From: an uncultured Luminiphilus sp.
GTDB taxonomy: Bacteria; Pseudomonadota; Gammaproteobacteria; Pseudomonadales; Halieaceae
Assembly: GCA_938084055.1 (NCBI GenBank)
Contig: CALKDK010000016.1
Coordinates: 1 to 51,807, forward strand
Direction of reading: 5' to 3'
Length of the DNA stretch: 51,807 nucleotides
Part shown: positions 27,753 to 37,272 of the stretch, piece after piece
Position numbering within the stretch: position 1 is the stretch's first letter
How the letters are laid out: each line of letters begins with the position of its first letter
Made by a program: the position numbers and the translations under genes
The notes under the pieces: model-generated
What the model saw: the letters and a program-made list of their open reading frames with translations, nothing else
What the model was told of the DNA's origin: nothing
Database searches by the model: none

Positions 27753-30368
27753 TCAGCGCGGCTCCTCAAGCAGCTCACCAAAGAACAGGGCATTGAGCAG
27801 CAGCTTCTGGGTGCCCCACCAAAAGGCCCGAAAGGTGACCGCATCGAGGGCCTGTACTACGGCACCGTCGCCCCGGGCGTCCACCACCAGACTCGCAGAG
27901 CCTCCGGCGAGGGCCCTGTTCTCCTCAGACATATACCCCGACAGCAGGGGTGCGTCGCTGTATAGCACCGGTGTGGAATAGGGGTTCTCGGAGCGCGCCA
28001 TGAACCGGGCGCTGCGTCTGAACACGGGCAGGGTGTCATCCGCATAGCCATAGCCCAGCGGGTGGGTTGTATCGACCTTGCCCTCCAGGATGGCGCCCCG
28101 CACCAGTCGGAAGGCGGCTTCATCCCGGGCTGTGGCGTAGGACTGCCGCTCGGGTAGCAGGGCTTCCAGGGCTGCGCTGTCATCCTTGCCCCGCAGGGCT
28201 TTGATCTCATCGGCAGTTTTTTCGAGCGTTGGAGCACGCCAGTTGGCGCTGGTCAGGTCGTTGTCGGCCAGCCAGGCGACCGTTGGGGCACCCTGGGCCC
28301 AGAGGACGCCACCGCCTGTGACAAAGGCATCAATATTTTTGATGAAGCTCTCGGGAAGCTGGCTAAGGGGGTTGGTCAGCAGTACATGGGTGTACGCGCT
28401 GAGGTCGGTGCCGGGCAGCTGGTGACTGTCGATCATGGTCAGGGGCATGCCAACCCGTCGGTCGAGCAGGTGCCAGATCTCCCCAACATCGTAGGCGCTG
28501 GTGCCCGGGCCCGTTGCAATCAGCACCCGGGGCAGCGACAGCACGCGGAAGTCCCGACTGCCCAGATCAATGCCCCGCGGGGTCAGACTGCTGGCTACGG
28601 GGTAAATGGCGGTGCCCTCCGAGGCCGCGGCCTGCAGCAGGGCGGTCGCTTCCCCGGGCATTTCCTTGCCAAGCTCGGCGGCCACGAGCAGGGTGCCGTA
28701 ACCGAAGTCAACGACTCCCTGTTCCAGTATGCCCACACTGAGCGGGCGTTGCGCTACCCGGACATTGGCGCCTGCGGCCAGTAAGCCGTACAGCAGCCGG
28801 GGTGACCGGCTGTCCCGCCAGTCGATGAGATAGCCAATTTTGGAACTGACCAGTGCCGAGCCCATTGTCGGAAAGTCGGCGGTAATAGGTGTGGTTTCGA
28901 CTCGTGTCACCGGCTCCCGGGTGTGGGTTAGATTGAAGGCCCAGGGCAGGGTCCAGGTGGAAACGTCATAGAACACGTTCTCTTCAAACTCGAGCTGCCG
29001 ATTCCAAAGGCTCTTCAAATAGGTGGCCTGGGGTTGGTCCAGGGGAATCGCGATCGATGTCCCGGCGGGGTATTGCTCGCCACCGGCAGTGACGTCCTCC
29101 GCCAGTACCTCGCTACGAATGCCGTGCCCGGCCAGCACCCTGACGAACTCACGCAGCCGGGCGGGGTCGCCCTCGGCCTCCGCCAGGTAGTAGCCCTTGC
29201 CGGGGTTCCTGGCATTGTCCACGTAGAACCCGCGCTGGTAGCCGAGGAGCTCCGGGCGCAGCGCCGCAGTGGCTTCCAGTGATGACAGTGACATGCGGAA
29301 CTGGTTGGCGATGCTGGCCGGGAAGGTCAGCCGGCCGTTGACCGTATCCTGTTGGCTGCCCCGTGAAGAGGGTTGTTCAAACAGGATGCCAACGCAGCCG
29401 AACAGGTCGGGGTAGGTCGAGCCCTTGCCCATGAAAAAATCGTCATAGCCCTCACCGCTGAAATAGAGGGTGCCCTCACGGTCGAAGGCCCGGGCATGGT
29501 AGTCACCGATGCGAGCGGTCAGTTCCTGGTTGATGTCGGGGGTGAGCGGATTGGTACGCTCGGGCTTGCCCGGCATAAAAAAGAAATTGCTGTTGCTGCC
29601 CTGTTCGTGGAAGTCGAGCTGGACGTTGGGCTTCCAGGTATGGAACAGCGCCAGCCGGCCCCGGCTCTCGGGGTGCTGGTGGGGCAGCCAGTCGCGATTG
29701 AGGTCGAACCAGTAGTAGTTGGTACGGCCGTTGGGCACGTACTCGCGGTGCTCCCGGTCGTTGGCGTCGGGGCTGGGCACCAGGCCCCGGTGGCTGTTGG
29801 TCCAGTGGGCAAAGCGATCGAGGCCGTCGGGGTTGAGCATGGGGTTGAGGATGATCACCACGTCTTCGAGCTGTGCCTCCAGAGCCGGGTCCTGAACGGC
29901 GTTGAGGTAGTAGGCCACCAGCGGGGTCGAATTGCTGCCGCTGGGCTCGTTACCGTGGATGCTGTACATCATGTGCAGCACCGCGGGCTGGTCCTCGAGG
30001 TTTGGATTTGCCTCCGGGTCAATGATATCGGCCCGGGCCGCCTTGATGGCGTCCAGCCTGGCCAGGTTTTCCTCGGAGGAAATGGCGTAGCTGACCAGCG
30101 ACCGGCCACCGTAACTGGTGGCGTGGGCGCCCAACGCGACCATTCGAGGTGATGCCTCTGCCAGCGTATCGAGATAGCGAACAATCTCGTGGTGATACCA
30201 GTGGCGCTCACCTATCTGTACCCCAATTACCTGTTCCGGGCTCGGCAGGTCGCTGTCGAGGGTGGGGGCGCTACCCAGAACTTCTTCCAGTGTCAGGGGA
30301 GCGGCCTGGGTGGTTAGGACGCCGGTTACAAGGACAAGAAGGGCGAGCAGTCTGGCGGGTATGTTCAT
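27753..30368 (-). CDS. M14 family zinc carboxypeptidase, exported
   Basis: An 871-aa protein with a signal peptide at about 1-22. The M14 catalytic domain covers about 45-380. Zinc ligands are His138 and Glu141 (SIHGNEPSG) and His254 (LDFHEQG). Asn-Arg of FDLNRDW (about 222-227) probably binds substrate, and catalytic Glu331 is in ILFEQPSSRG. The C-terminal half (about 400-860) resembles a glutamine-amidotransferase-like Rossmann region with a GGGVLWAQGA turn but without an obvious nucleophile; its role is unknown. The ATG at 30368 has AGGA 8 bases upstream. Likely a periplasmic or surface peptidase used in peptide scavenging. Confidence 0.88.
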   Translation of the reverse strand: MNIPARLLALLVLVTGVLTTQAAPLTLEEVLGSAPTLDSDLPSPEQVIGVQIGERHWYHHEIVRYLDTLAEASPRMVALGAHATSYGGRSLVSYAISSEENLARLDAIKAARADIIDPEANPNLEDQPAVLHMMYSIHGNEPSGSNSTPLVAYYLNAVQDPALEAQLEDVVIILNPMLNPDGLDRFAHWTNSHRGLVPSPDANDREHREYVPNGRTNYYWFDLNRDWLPHQHPESRGRLALFHTWKPNVQLDFHEQGSNSNFFFMPGKPERTNPLTPDINQELTARIGDYHARAFDREGTLYFSGEGYDDFFMGKGSTYPDLFGCVGILFEQPSSRGSQQDTVNGRLTFPASIANQFRMSLSSLEATAALRPELLGYQRGFYVDNARNPGKGYYLAEAEGDPARLREFVRVLAGHGIRSEVLAEDVTAGGEQYPAGTSIAIPLDQPQATYLKSLWNRQLEFEENVFYDVSTWTLPWAFNLTHTREPVTRVETTPITADFPTMGSALVSSKIGYLIDWRDSRSPRLLYGLLAAGANVRVAQRPLSVGILEQGVVDFGYGTLLVAAELGKEMPGEATALLQAAASEGTAIYPVASSLTPRGIDLGSRDFRVLSLPRVLIATGPGTSAYDVGEIWHLLDRRVGMPLTMIDSHQLPGTDLSAYTHVLLTNPLSQLPESFIKNIDAFVTGGGVLWAQGAPTVAWLADNDLTSANWRAPTLEKTADEIKALRGKDDSAALEALLPERQSYATARDEAAFRLVRGAILEGKVDTTHPLGYGYADDTLPVFRRSARFMARSENPYSTPVLYSDAPLLSGYMSEENRALAGGSASLVVDARGDGAVVQALDAVTFRAFWWGTQKLLLNALFFGELLEEPR

Positions 30369-30501
30369 GGGCTGATCCTGGGCATACGAGCCCCACATCA
30401 TAACCGCGATCACCCCGTGTGCGGCTACCGGGCTAACCGACCCGGGGGAGGATCATCGGCCGGGACTTGGCGGCGCAGCGGTCGCGCCGATGGTCCGGCG
30501 T

Positions 30502-31644
30502 TCAATTTGGCGGTCGGTCGAGTTGCTCGGCGAGGTGCCGATGCAAGTGGACGATGGCTTTTTCAAAATAGCCGAAGGTCAGGTGGGTGTTCGCGTCCGT
30601 CGTCAGGGTTTCCTGTATGGCCCGGGCGGCAGCACGGTCTTCCTCCTGCCCGGAGTCGTTGACGAAGGCGACATCCCGCCGGGCCTCCTCCAGGCTGATC
30701 GGGCGCTCGGGCGTGGTGGGATTCATGACGTAATAGCTGACCAGCCGAGTTCGCGTGGGGCTCAGGGGTTCCATGATGGTGAGGCTGGTGTGTTTCGAGA
30801 GCACCGCCACGCTGGCGTTGGGAAACAGGTGATACACCGAGGTGACCACGCCCTCCAGCTTACGCTGGTCTGGGGGTATATCGCGCAGCGCCTCAATGCG
30901 CTGGAACGGGTAGATGATGCGGCTGTTGCTGCCGAAGGTCTCCACCAGGTTGGTGTTGTCATAACCGAAGGGATAGAAGGTGTCGTTGTGCAGCGACTTG
31001 ATGTGGTAGCCCTCGAGCAGGGTTTCGGTGATCAGTTTCCAGTTGGCGTCATCGGTCACCGCACTGTTTTCGAAATAGGTCTGGTCAGGGGCAAAGTAGT
31101 CCAGTGCGTCGGCCATGGCCTCCCGGCCAATATTGCCCTGTTGTTGTACGTAGACAATCCCTCCCACCTCTCGGGCACTCAGGGGCACCAGTCCATGGGT
31201 GGCTTTGTCGACATCGGGAAAGGCGTCCTCGCCGGGAATGCCCCGCAGCCGGCCATCCAGACCATAGGTCCAGGCATGGTAAGGACAGGAGAAGGTCTTG
31301 CTGCAGCCTTCGCCGCTGGCCACCTGCATGCCCCGGTGCCGGCAGGCGTTGATGAAGGCGCGCACGACCCCGTCGTTGTCCCGCACCACCAATAGGGGCG
31401 TGCCCGCCGCCGAGCGGGCGATGAAACTGCCCGCCTCGGGCAGCGCCGCAGAGGGGCAAAATGGAATGGGCGACCGACGCAGCAGGGCGATCTCGGCATC
31501 GAAGCGGACCTGGCTGAAGTAGTGGCTGACGGGCTCGCGCCACTGGGTATCGCCCCGATCGGTGGTGCCGTTGTCGATGTGTTGGAAGATGCGTTCGATG
31601 GCGCTGGCATCGTCGAGCAGGGCGGGAGTTTGTCGGGAGGTCAT
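30502..31644 (-). CDS. Rieske non-haem iron oxygenase, alpha-subunit type
   Basis: A 380-aa cytoplasmic oxygenase. The Rieske centre ligands are Cys101-x-His103 and Cys120-xx-His123 (CRHRGM, CPYHAW). The mononuclear iron site has His214 and His219 in LLEGYHIKSLHND, with an Asp further downstream expected as third ligand. The layout is that of aromatic-ring-hydroxylating, choline/carnitine or phthalate oxygenases. No ferredoxin reductase or small subunit is adjacent, so an electron donor encoded elsewhere is required. The ATG at 31644 has AAGGG 8 bases upstream; a start five codons earlier is less likely. The substrate cannot be named. Confidence 0.88.
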   Translation of the reverse strand: MTSRQTPALLDDASAIERIFQHIDNGTTDRGDTQWREPVSHYFSQVRFDAEIALLRRSPIPFCPSAALPEAGSFIARSAAGTPLLVVRDNDGVVRAFINACRHRGMQVASGEGCSKTFSCPYHAWTYGLDGRLRGIPGEDAFPDVDKATHGLVPLSAREVGGIVYVQQQGNIGREAMADALDYFAPDQTYFENSAVTDDANWKLITETLLEGYHIKSLHNDTFYPFGYDNTNLVETFGSNSRIIYPFQRIEALRDIPPDQRKLEGVVTSVYHLFPNASVAVLSKHTSLTIMEPLSPTRTRLVSYYVMNPTTPERPISLEEARRDVAFVNDSGQEEDRAAARAIQETLTTDANTHLTFGYFEKAIVHLHRHLAEQLDRPPN

Positions 31645-32026
31645 GATGGCCCTTGGCATAGTGGTTTGTGGGGCTGGCGGTGCGCCGGCCGCGAAGACCG
31701 AGACTGCCAGCTTATGCCTTTATGCAGGTCACGGCCATGCCACTTTGGACTCAGCCGGCTCCGCGTTGGGTTTTCAAGGATCAAGCGTTGTGCGGGAGTT
31801 CGCCGCGTCCAAACGAGACAAAGGGGCTTCTGTGGGGCACTTAATCCAACGCCGAGGAAAGACAGAATGTGCGATAGCGCACAGTTTCAGACAAAACACT
31901 CCCGCAGCACCCTGCCGCTAAAGCCTTCTCTTGTGGGGTTTTGAGCAATCACTTAGCTTGAGGCCGGGCGCACAGCAGCTGTGTGTCCACAGACCAGTTA
32001 TTGATGCAGTTATCCAGGGGGAATGT
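31645..32026. other. Intergenic region with a small palindrome
   Basis: About 380 bases between divergent genes. TGTGCG-ATAG-CGCACA (31868-31883), a perfect 6-base inverted repeat, could be a regulator site. Otherwise no gene or clear promoter boxes are seen. Frames running through here into the lipoprotein gene do not look coding. Confidence 0.45.
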
Positions 32027-32797
32027 ATGGAACCAGCAATATTGAAACACCGAACTATGAGGTCGCTTGGCGCGATCACGCTTTTTGCACTGGCCGCCTG
32101 TGGTGGCAAGGAGGCACCGGTGGCCGACACGGCGGCGCCGGTCGCCAACGCCAACGTAGCAGTGGCAAAGCAATGGGTTACTGCCATGAATACCGGGAAG
32201 GCGGAAGGTTTGGCTGCCGTGGAGGCACTGATGGCAGATGATGGCGAAATGTTCCGAAGCCGTTATGTGGGTTTTGGTTTCACCTGGGACCCTGCCGATG
32301 ATGAGGGGCGCATGATCGTGGGTACGGTAACACCCGGCAGCCCAGCGGCGGCAACCTTGCAACCCGGCGACCAGTTCCTGTCAGTAAGAGGCCTTGAAGT
32401 AAATGAGGCGAATATGGACAAACTGGATTTTCGTGGCAAACCCGGTGAGGTTGTAGACGCGGTTATTTTGCGAGGCGAGGAGTCCATGGAGATAGCCGTT
32501 GCCCGGGGTGTGATTGATGCGCCCATTTCCAAGGCACAAAGCTTGGAGTGGATGGCAACCGGCAACGCGGAAACCTGGGCTCCTGATACGTGGGAGCTCC
32601 ACGAGGCCGTTGGTAATGACGATGTTGTCTATGTCTGGACCCAGTCAGTGGATACTGATGAGGGCAGCGGTCTGCCGGTGGATACCCACACGGTCATCCG
32701 CTTTCAGTTCAACGATGTCGGTCAGGTTATGGCGGTGGGCAATCTGAGTGAGGACCGGTTCGCACTGGAGCAGGCGGGCTGGACGATTACTCGCTGA
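32027..32797 (+). CDS. Lipoprotein with PDZ domain, NTF2-like flanks
   Basis: A 256-aa lipoprotein: hydrophobic signal with lipobox LAAC (Cys25), then a short Ala/Pro linker. Residues about 80-162 form a PDZ domain, with GTVTPGSPAAATLQPGDQFL as its carboxylate-binding and turn region. The residues on either side (VAVAKQWVTAMNTGKAEGL before, and DVVYVWTQSVDTDEGSG onward to VIRFQFNDVGQV after) look like the first helix and last strands of an NTF2/SnoaL fold, as if the PDZ were inserted in it. The ATG at 32027 follows GGGGGA. It ends in a strong terminator. Role unknown; PDZ lipoproteins commonly bind protein C-termini in the periplasm. Confidence 0.75.
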   Translation: MEPAILKHRTMRSLGAITLFALAACGGKEAPVADTAAPVANANVAVAKQWVTAMNTGKAEGLAAVEALMADDGEMFRSRYVGFGFTWDPADDEGRMIVGTVTPGSPAAATLQPGDQFLSVRGLEVNEANMDKLDFRGKPGEVVDAVILRGEESMEIAVARGVIDAPISKAQSLEWMATGNAETWAPDTWELHEAVGNDDVVYVWTQSVDTDEGSGLPVDTHTVIRFQFNDVGQVMAVGNLSEDRFALEQAGWTITR

Positions 32798-32862
32798 CCA
32801 ATAGCGGAGACGGCCCGGGTGCCCGGAAGGGCGCCGGGGTCACCCGGGCATAATGCCAAAGC

Positions 32863-32895
32863 AAAAAAGACCCGTTACCTGACGGGTTTTTTTTT
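32863..32895 (+). terminator. Rho-independent terminator after the PDZ lipoprotein
   Basis: The stem ACCCGT/ACGGGT (32870-32875 and 32882-32887) with a 6-base loop is followed by nine T residues, and preceded by an A-run, so it may also work on the other strand. It is the clearest terminator in the window. Confidence 0.9.
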
Positions 32896-33047
32896 GCGAG
32901 GTCACCTGAATGTTCAGGCCGGCATGGCGCGGGTAGCCCGGGGCATCCAGATGCCAGTCGGTCTATGCTGGGCGGCACTTTGCCGTATCATACCGCGCTC
33001 ATTCACGTGTCGAGGCGGACCTGCGGGTCCCAGGGCTTATAAAGGTT

Positions 33048-34067
33048 ATGCGAAACCCTATTCTTGCCATTATCGAAGACAAAGGCTGGTGCGTCGCCGA
33101 CGGTGCAACAGGATCTAATTTTTTTGGCCGGGGACTGGAGGCGGGCTACCCCCCAGAGCTGTGGTGCCTCGAAAACCCCAGTGACGTACTGTGGCTGCAC
33201 CGGGCATTCCTGTCGGCGGGTTCTGATTTGATTCTGACCAACAGTTTTGGCGGCAATGCACTGCGATTGAAGTTACACGACGCCCAGGATCGTGTCCGGG
33301 AGCTCAACACGGCCGCGGCGAGCCTGGCGCGGCGTGCGGTTACCGAGCACGAGGAGACGACGGGTCGCAGAGCGGTGGTAGCGGGCTCCATTGGACCGAC
33401 GGGGGAGCTGTTTGAGCCCATGGGCGACCTGGACTATGAGCAGGCGGTGGCCTGCTTCACGGAGCAGGCCGAGGCCCTCGCGGAGGGCGGCGCCGATGTG
33501 CTTTGGATCGAAACCATGTCGGCCAACGAAGAGGTGGCGGCAGCCGCTGAAGCGGGACACAAAACTGGATTACCGGTCTGCGCAACGATGACTTTCGATA
33601 CGGCCAAACGCTCCATGATGGGGGTGACACCGACTGATTTTGCCCGGTCAGCGGCGCAACTGGGCCTGAGTGTAATGGGCTCAAACTGTGGTGTCGGACC
33701 GGCTGAGTTGATGCACTCCACCCGGGAGTTACTGGCGGCCGAATCAACCATTCCCGTGGTAGCCAAGGGAAACTGCGGTATACCCGAGTATGTGGATGGT
33801 GCCATTCACTACCACGGCAGTCCCGAGCTAATGGCCCAGTATGCGGTCTTCGCCCGGGACGCGGGGGCAAAAATAATCGGTGGTTGCTGTGGGACCACGC
33901 CAGCCCACGTGGCCGCCATGGTACAGGCGCTAGACACCACGCCCATAAAGGACTTTGATCCCAGCGCCATGGATAATGCTCTCGGTGTGGCCTGGAAGAA
34001 TTTGCCCCAAGCGGGCGAGGCAGAGGGCGCCAGGACGTCACGCCGCGGGCGACGCAGAAACGCCTAG
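33048..34067 (+). CDS. Homocysteine S-methyltransferase family protein (betaine-homocysteine type)
   Basis: A 339-aa zinc-dependent methyltransferase with a TIM-barrel fold. The three zinc cysteines are Cys214 (SNCGVG) and Cys280-Cys281 (GGCCGTT). N-terminal DGATGSNFF and LTNSFGGN are family signatures. It transfers a methyl group, probably from betaine, S-methylmethionine or a similar donor, to homocysteine to form methionine; the donor cannot be fixed. The last 40 residues are a basic tail (SRRGRRRN) beyond the usual end. AAAGG lies 4 bases before the ATG. It is monocistronic after a terminator. Confidence 0.87.
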   Translation: MRNPILAIIEDKGWCVADGATGSNFFGRGLEAGYPPELWCLENPSDVLWLHRAFLSAGSDLILTNSFGGNALRLKLHDAQDRVRELNTAAASLARRAVTEHEETTGRRAVVAGSIGPTGELFEPMGDLDYEQAVACFTEQAEALAEGGADVLWIETMSANEEVAAAAEAGHKTGLPVCATMTFDTAKRSMMGVTPTDFARSAAQLGLSVMGSNCGVGPAELMHSTRELLAAESTIPVVAKGNCGIPEYVDGAIHYHGSPELMAQYAVFARDAGAKIIGGCCGTTPAHVAAMVQALDTTPIKDFDPSAMDNALGVAWKNLPQAGEAEGARTSRRGRRRNA

Positions 34068-34144
34068 CGCCTGATTTGATCCGGGTGATGATCTTTGCCG
34101 GGGTTGGCGCGGGCCGTACGCACTGTTATGACACGGCGGTGTGG

Positions 34145-34163
34145 GACTCCCACCGGGGGAGTC
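34145..34163. terminator. Hairpin between convergent genes
   Basis: Perfect 7-base arms GACTCCC and GGGAGTC with a 5-base loop, between the methyltransferase and CotH-kinase stops; no T-run. Confidence 0.4.
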
Positions 34164-34228
34164 ATGGTGGGAAACACCTTGAACGAAGGCGGCAGCAGAG
34201 GCGGCGCTTGGCGGGTAGTTAACTGTCC

Positions 34229-36319
34229 CTACGGGCGCCCGGCAATTTCGTCGAGTAGAGTGGTGCGGCGGGTCGCTACAAATTGTTCGATTGATGCTCT
34301 GCGTTGGTCGCAGAAGGTGCTGGAGTCGCCCGCGATTTCATTGGGATTGTAGGTCTGCGCGCACTCTGAGTTACCGAGATTGGACTCGGCGTCTGCGGCG
34401 TCCGTAGCGCGGATGACCGCGTCCACTCGAGCAAGTCGATCATCCAGCCTGGGGCCAATCAACGCCCAATCAAACTGCTCCTCGAGTATGCTGGCCATAT
34501 CGTTGTAGAGGGCGGTGCGATTGTCCTCGCTGGAAAACACGAGATCCCACAGGATAGGCGGATAATTGGGGTAAAAGAATCGCCCTGCCCAGTGGGGTGC
34601 CAAGCCGGTATCAAAAGCCGTAGTGGTAGCAATATCCGTGAAGGCCTCAACATTGAGAAACTGTTGGCAGATTGGCAGAGCGGTGTTCGTGGCGCAGTTG
34701 GGTCCGAGGGTGTCAATGAGGGTGTAGTCAAAGTCGGTGGGGATGTAGATCCAGCGATTACTGGGCTCGTTGAAATAGAGGTAGTAGTTGTTGGCGACAC
34801 GAACATAGTGATCGACAGCGCCGAGGACGATCTCCATGGCCTGCGCCCTGATAAAGCCAGGCACATCGAAACGCATGGCCAGCTCCTCCGGCGTGGGCCG
34901 GCTCTGAACGAAGGCCGCGAAATCCTGCAGGGCTGCCCGGGCCTCGGCCAGGGACTTCTTTTTGGTCTTCAGGTCGTAGGTGGGCTGGTAGGGTAAAAAC
35001 TGCGAAACATTACCCGCCGCACCGTCGCCGTTAATATTCGAGTTAACGAAGTCGGGATCCAGGTAGTTGTCCTCGCCAAGCCATTCCAGGGCGGAGTCAG
35101 GATCTGACTTCTCGACACCGACCACGCAGAAATCTTCGTTGAAGAATAGGTCCGATTCTTCATAGGGAATGCAGCCGGTGTCGGTAACGTCGGGTCCGGC
35201 GAGATTGCCCGGCGCGCCTACCTTGAACAGGTAGCCGTTTTCATCGAAGTAGTGCTTCAGGAAAGGCTTATCAATCTGCTCAATCATGTTGAACACACCC
35301 ATATTGAAGCTTTGGGGCAGGGGTTCACCAAAAAGCACCTGCCCGGGGGTGCCGGTGACCACAAGGTCTACCCTCGCATGGGTCGCTCGGGCGACCGGGA
35401 CACCGGCTGAATTCAACAGCTCATGGGCCAGAACCTCACGCTGGTAGCTGGGGTCGTCGCGGTTGAAGCGAAAGCGAAGCTTCTCGACATCCATAAACTC
35501 CCGCCCATCGGCGTCGGGGTACTCTGGCAAGTCCTGGCCGACGATGCCCAGACAGGGAAACCCCTCCACGGCAGCGGGGGTGCCGTTAAAGTCGATGCAG
35601 GCGTACACGCTTTCGTCCTCATCAAACTCCTCATCAAATTTGACTGAAAAACTGAAGCGTCGGGGTCTGTTGGGTTGGGCTTCCTGATCGATGGGGTACT
35701 GCCGGCTGGTGTTTCCCTGCATCTTGAAGCCCACTTTCTCCACAGTGGTTGCTGTGCCGTCGGGATGAAAATAGGTGAAGTCAGCCTGCCGGTAGACCTC
35801 GCTGTGGGAGTAGGAGGTGAGCGGCGAGGCGTCGCCACTGGCGTCGCGTACCGAATAGTTGGCCCGAATCGTATCGAGTTCGAAGGCCCGCCATTCCTCC
35901 AGGGTCATCGTTAACCTGATGTGGTGCAATCGGTCCAGAGCAAAGACCTCCGCACTGGCGTTGGTCTGACAGGCAATGGCCAGATCATTGATGTTCTGCC
36001 CCGCGACGATGCCCGAGGCCGGAGTGACCTCACAGTCCAGTCGTGGGGGTTCGGCGATCACATCGACCTGATAGCTGGCGCCATCTGCCACCAACTCGGG
36101 GAAGGTAAAGCGACCGTTTCCCGAGATCACAAGCTGTACGTCACCCTGCGCAATGACAAGGGTCTGGTCTGCAGCGAGGCCTGTGACTGTCCCCCCCAGG
36201 GCGTAAGAGGGCGACGCATCGGGGTCGCCGGGTGCCTCGCGCAGGTCGCCCGCATCCCCGGTCCCGACCAGTTGCACCACCGCAAGGAGTTGGGCAAACA
36301 GCGCGGTCGCTCCCGACAT
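34229..36319 (-). CDS. CotH kinase family protein, exported
   Basis: A 696-aa protein. After a short hydrophobic N-terminus (about 4-19), residues 39-118 form a beta-sandwich of the GGTVTGL type ending in two Cys, seen in many bacterial surface proteins. From about 125 the CotH kinase fold begins: LHHIRLTMTLEEW, the phosphate-binding KMQGNTSRQ at 199-207, and the late metal-binding IPTDFDYTLID. CotH proteins are atypical protein kinases that phosphorylate spore-coat or secreted proteins. An in-frame stop lies 5 codons upstream of the ATG, so the signal sequence is short and has no basic N-terminus; export is therefore uncertain. Confidence 0.83.
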   Translation of the reverse strand: MSGATALFAQLLAVVQLVGTGDAGDLREAPGDPDASPSYALGGTVTGLAADQTLVIAQGDVQLVISGNGRFTFPELVADGASYQVDVIAEPPRLDCEVTPASGIVAGQNINDLAIACQTNASAEVFALDRLHHIRLTMTLEEWRAFELDTIRANYSVRDASGDASPLTSYSHSEVYRQADFTYFHPDGTATTVEKVGFKMQGNTSRQYPIDQEAQPNRPRRFSFSVKFDEEFDEDESVYACIDFNGTPAAVEGFPCLGIVGQDLPEYPDADGREFMDVEKLRFRFNRDDPSYQREVLAHELLNSAGVPVARATHARVDLVVTGTPGQVLFGEPLPQSFNMGVFNMIEQIDKPFLKHYFDENGYLFKVGAPGNLAGPDVTDTGCIPYEESDLFFNEDFCVVGVEKSDPDSALEWLGEDNYLDPDFVNSNINGDGAAGNVSQFLPYQPTYDLKTKKKSLAEARAALQDFAAFVQSRPTPEELAMRFDVPGFIRAQAMEIVLGAVDHYVRVANNYYLYFNEPSNRWIYIPTDFDYTLIDTLGPNCATNTALPICQQFLNVEAFTDIATTTAFDTGLAPHWAGRFFYPNYPPILWDLVFSSEDNRTALYNDMASILEEQFDWALIGPRLDDRLARVDAVIRATDAADAESNLGNSECAQTYNPNEIAGDSSTFCDQRRASIEQFVATRRTTLLDEIAGRP

Positions 36320-36513
36320 ATTCCCGGTCCACTTTTATTGGCGTGACGTAATTGTAAGGGCAAATTGATTTGTACAAGCGATACAGGGGTCACAGGTTGC
36401 CGTATTCGTCCCCTGCGCGGGGTCAGCCGGCGGCCGGGCCAGCTGTTCCGCGATTACCAGTTGGCTTGCATTTTAGCCTGGGGTAGTCTGGGATTACGGG
36501 CTGGGGAAATACG

Positions 36514-37041
36514 ATGCATCAAGCACTTCAGTTGCGTTACCAAGCGCAGGATTGCGCCCTCACCCTCCGTGAGGGCATTGAGGAATTTCATGGGTATCTG
36601 GCGGCCTTGGGTCGTGAGCAGATGAGAGACAAGCACGGTTCACGGCTGCTGCTTGAACACGACGCCACCCACGTCATTTTCGGTATGGACACAACACTTG
36701 AGCAGGAAGCGGGCCTCGACACATGGCTGTTGTTTGGCTGTCGCTTCCGTTTTACCTACCTGAGGGAGTACAGCAGGCTCCCGGAGATCAAAGCACTGTA
36801 CAAAGCGCTGATTTCGGAACTCGGGTGGCTTGTTATCCCCCGGATTTACTGGAAAACCCGAGGCCTGAAATGGCGGGTTTTTCGCCAGACCCGAAAAATG
36901 AGCGCCAAATGGCCCTTTCAATTTCCTGATGAGTGGCTGGATCGTCCCGTCAACGAACTGCGTGCCGCCCACGGGTTGACCATTCTTGGTGAGGCGGATC
37001 GCAGGGCCGGGGTGCCCCTGCAGTGGAGTGGTAACTACTGA
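36514..37041 (+). CDS. Coq4-like small protein
   Basis: A 175-aa protein of unknown role. It contains His49-Asp50-x-x-His53 and Glu65 with exactly eleven residues between His53 and Glu65. This HDxxH-x11-E pattern is the zinc or metal signature of Coq4, a ubiquinone biosynthesis factor that removes the C1 carboxyl of the quinone head group. The C-terminal LRAAHGLTIL also recalls Coq4. The middle part, rich in aromatic and basic residues, lacks membrane helices. GGGGA lies 8 bases upstream of the ATG. Being alone, its context adds nothing. Similarity is by motif only. Confidence 0.6.
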   Translation: MHQALQLRYQAQDCALTLREGIEEFHGYLAALGREQMRDKHGSRLLLEHDATHVIFGMDTTLEQEAGLDTWLLFGCRFRFTYLREYSRLPEIKALYKALISELGWLVIPRIYWKTRGLKWRVFRQTRKMSAKWPFQFPDEWLDRPVNELRAAHGLTILGEADRRAGVPLQWSGNY

Positions 37042-37272
37042 TTGGTGTTTTCATCCAGTGCTTGTGGTGCGCTTCTGCTGGTTTGACCGCGGTCTTCCCC
37101 TGGGGCATTCGCCGCGGCTGAACGGCCGATCCCGGCTAGCGGTCTTGTGGGTATTAGCCCGTAACAACAGGGCTAATAGGCGGGGCTGTGGTACCTTCAG
37201 GGCCTTTTTATGGTGCCACTGCGTGGCAAATTACGGTGTCGTAACGCTACGGCCCAGAGGAGGGTTACCCGC

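Noticed and set aside
29373..30152. Long plus-strand ORF (259 codons) inside the M14 carboxypeptidase gene
   Set aside because: It is the antisense shadow of a gene with intact zinc-site motifs, and shows no recognisable domain.
30490..31395. 301-codon plus-strand ORF across the Rieske oxygenase gene
   Set aside because: Antisense shadow in high-GC DNA; the minus strand encodes complete Rieske and iron-site motifs.
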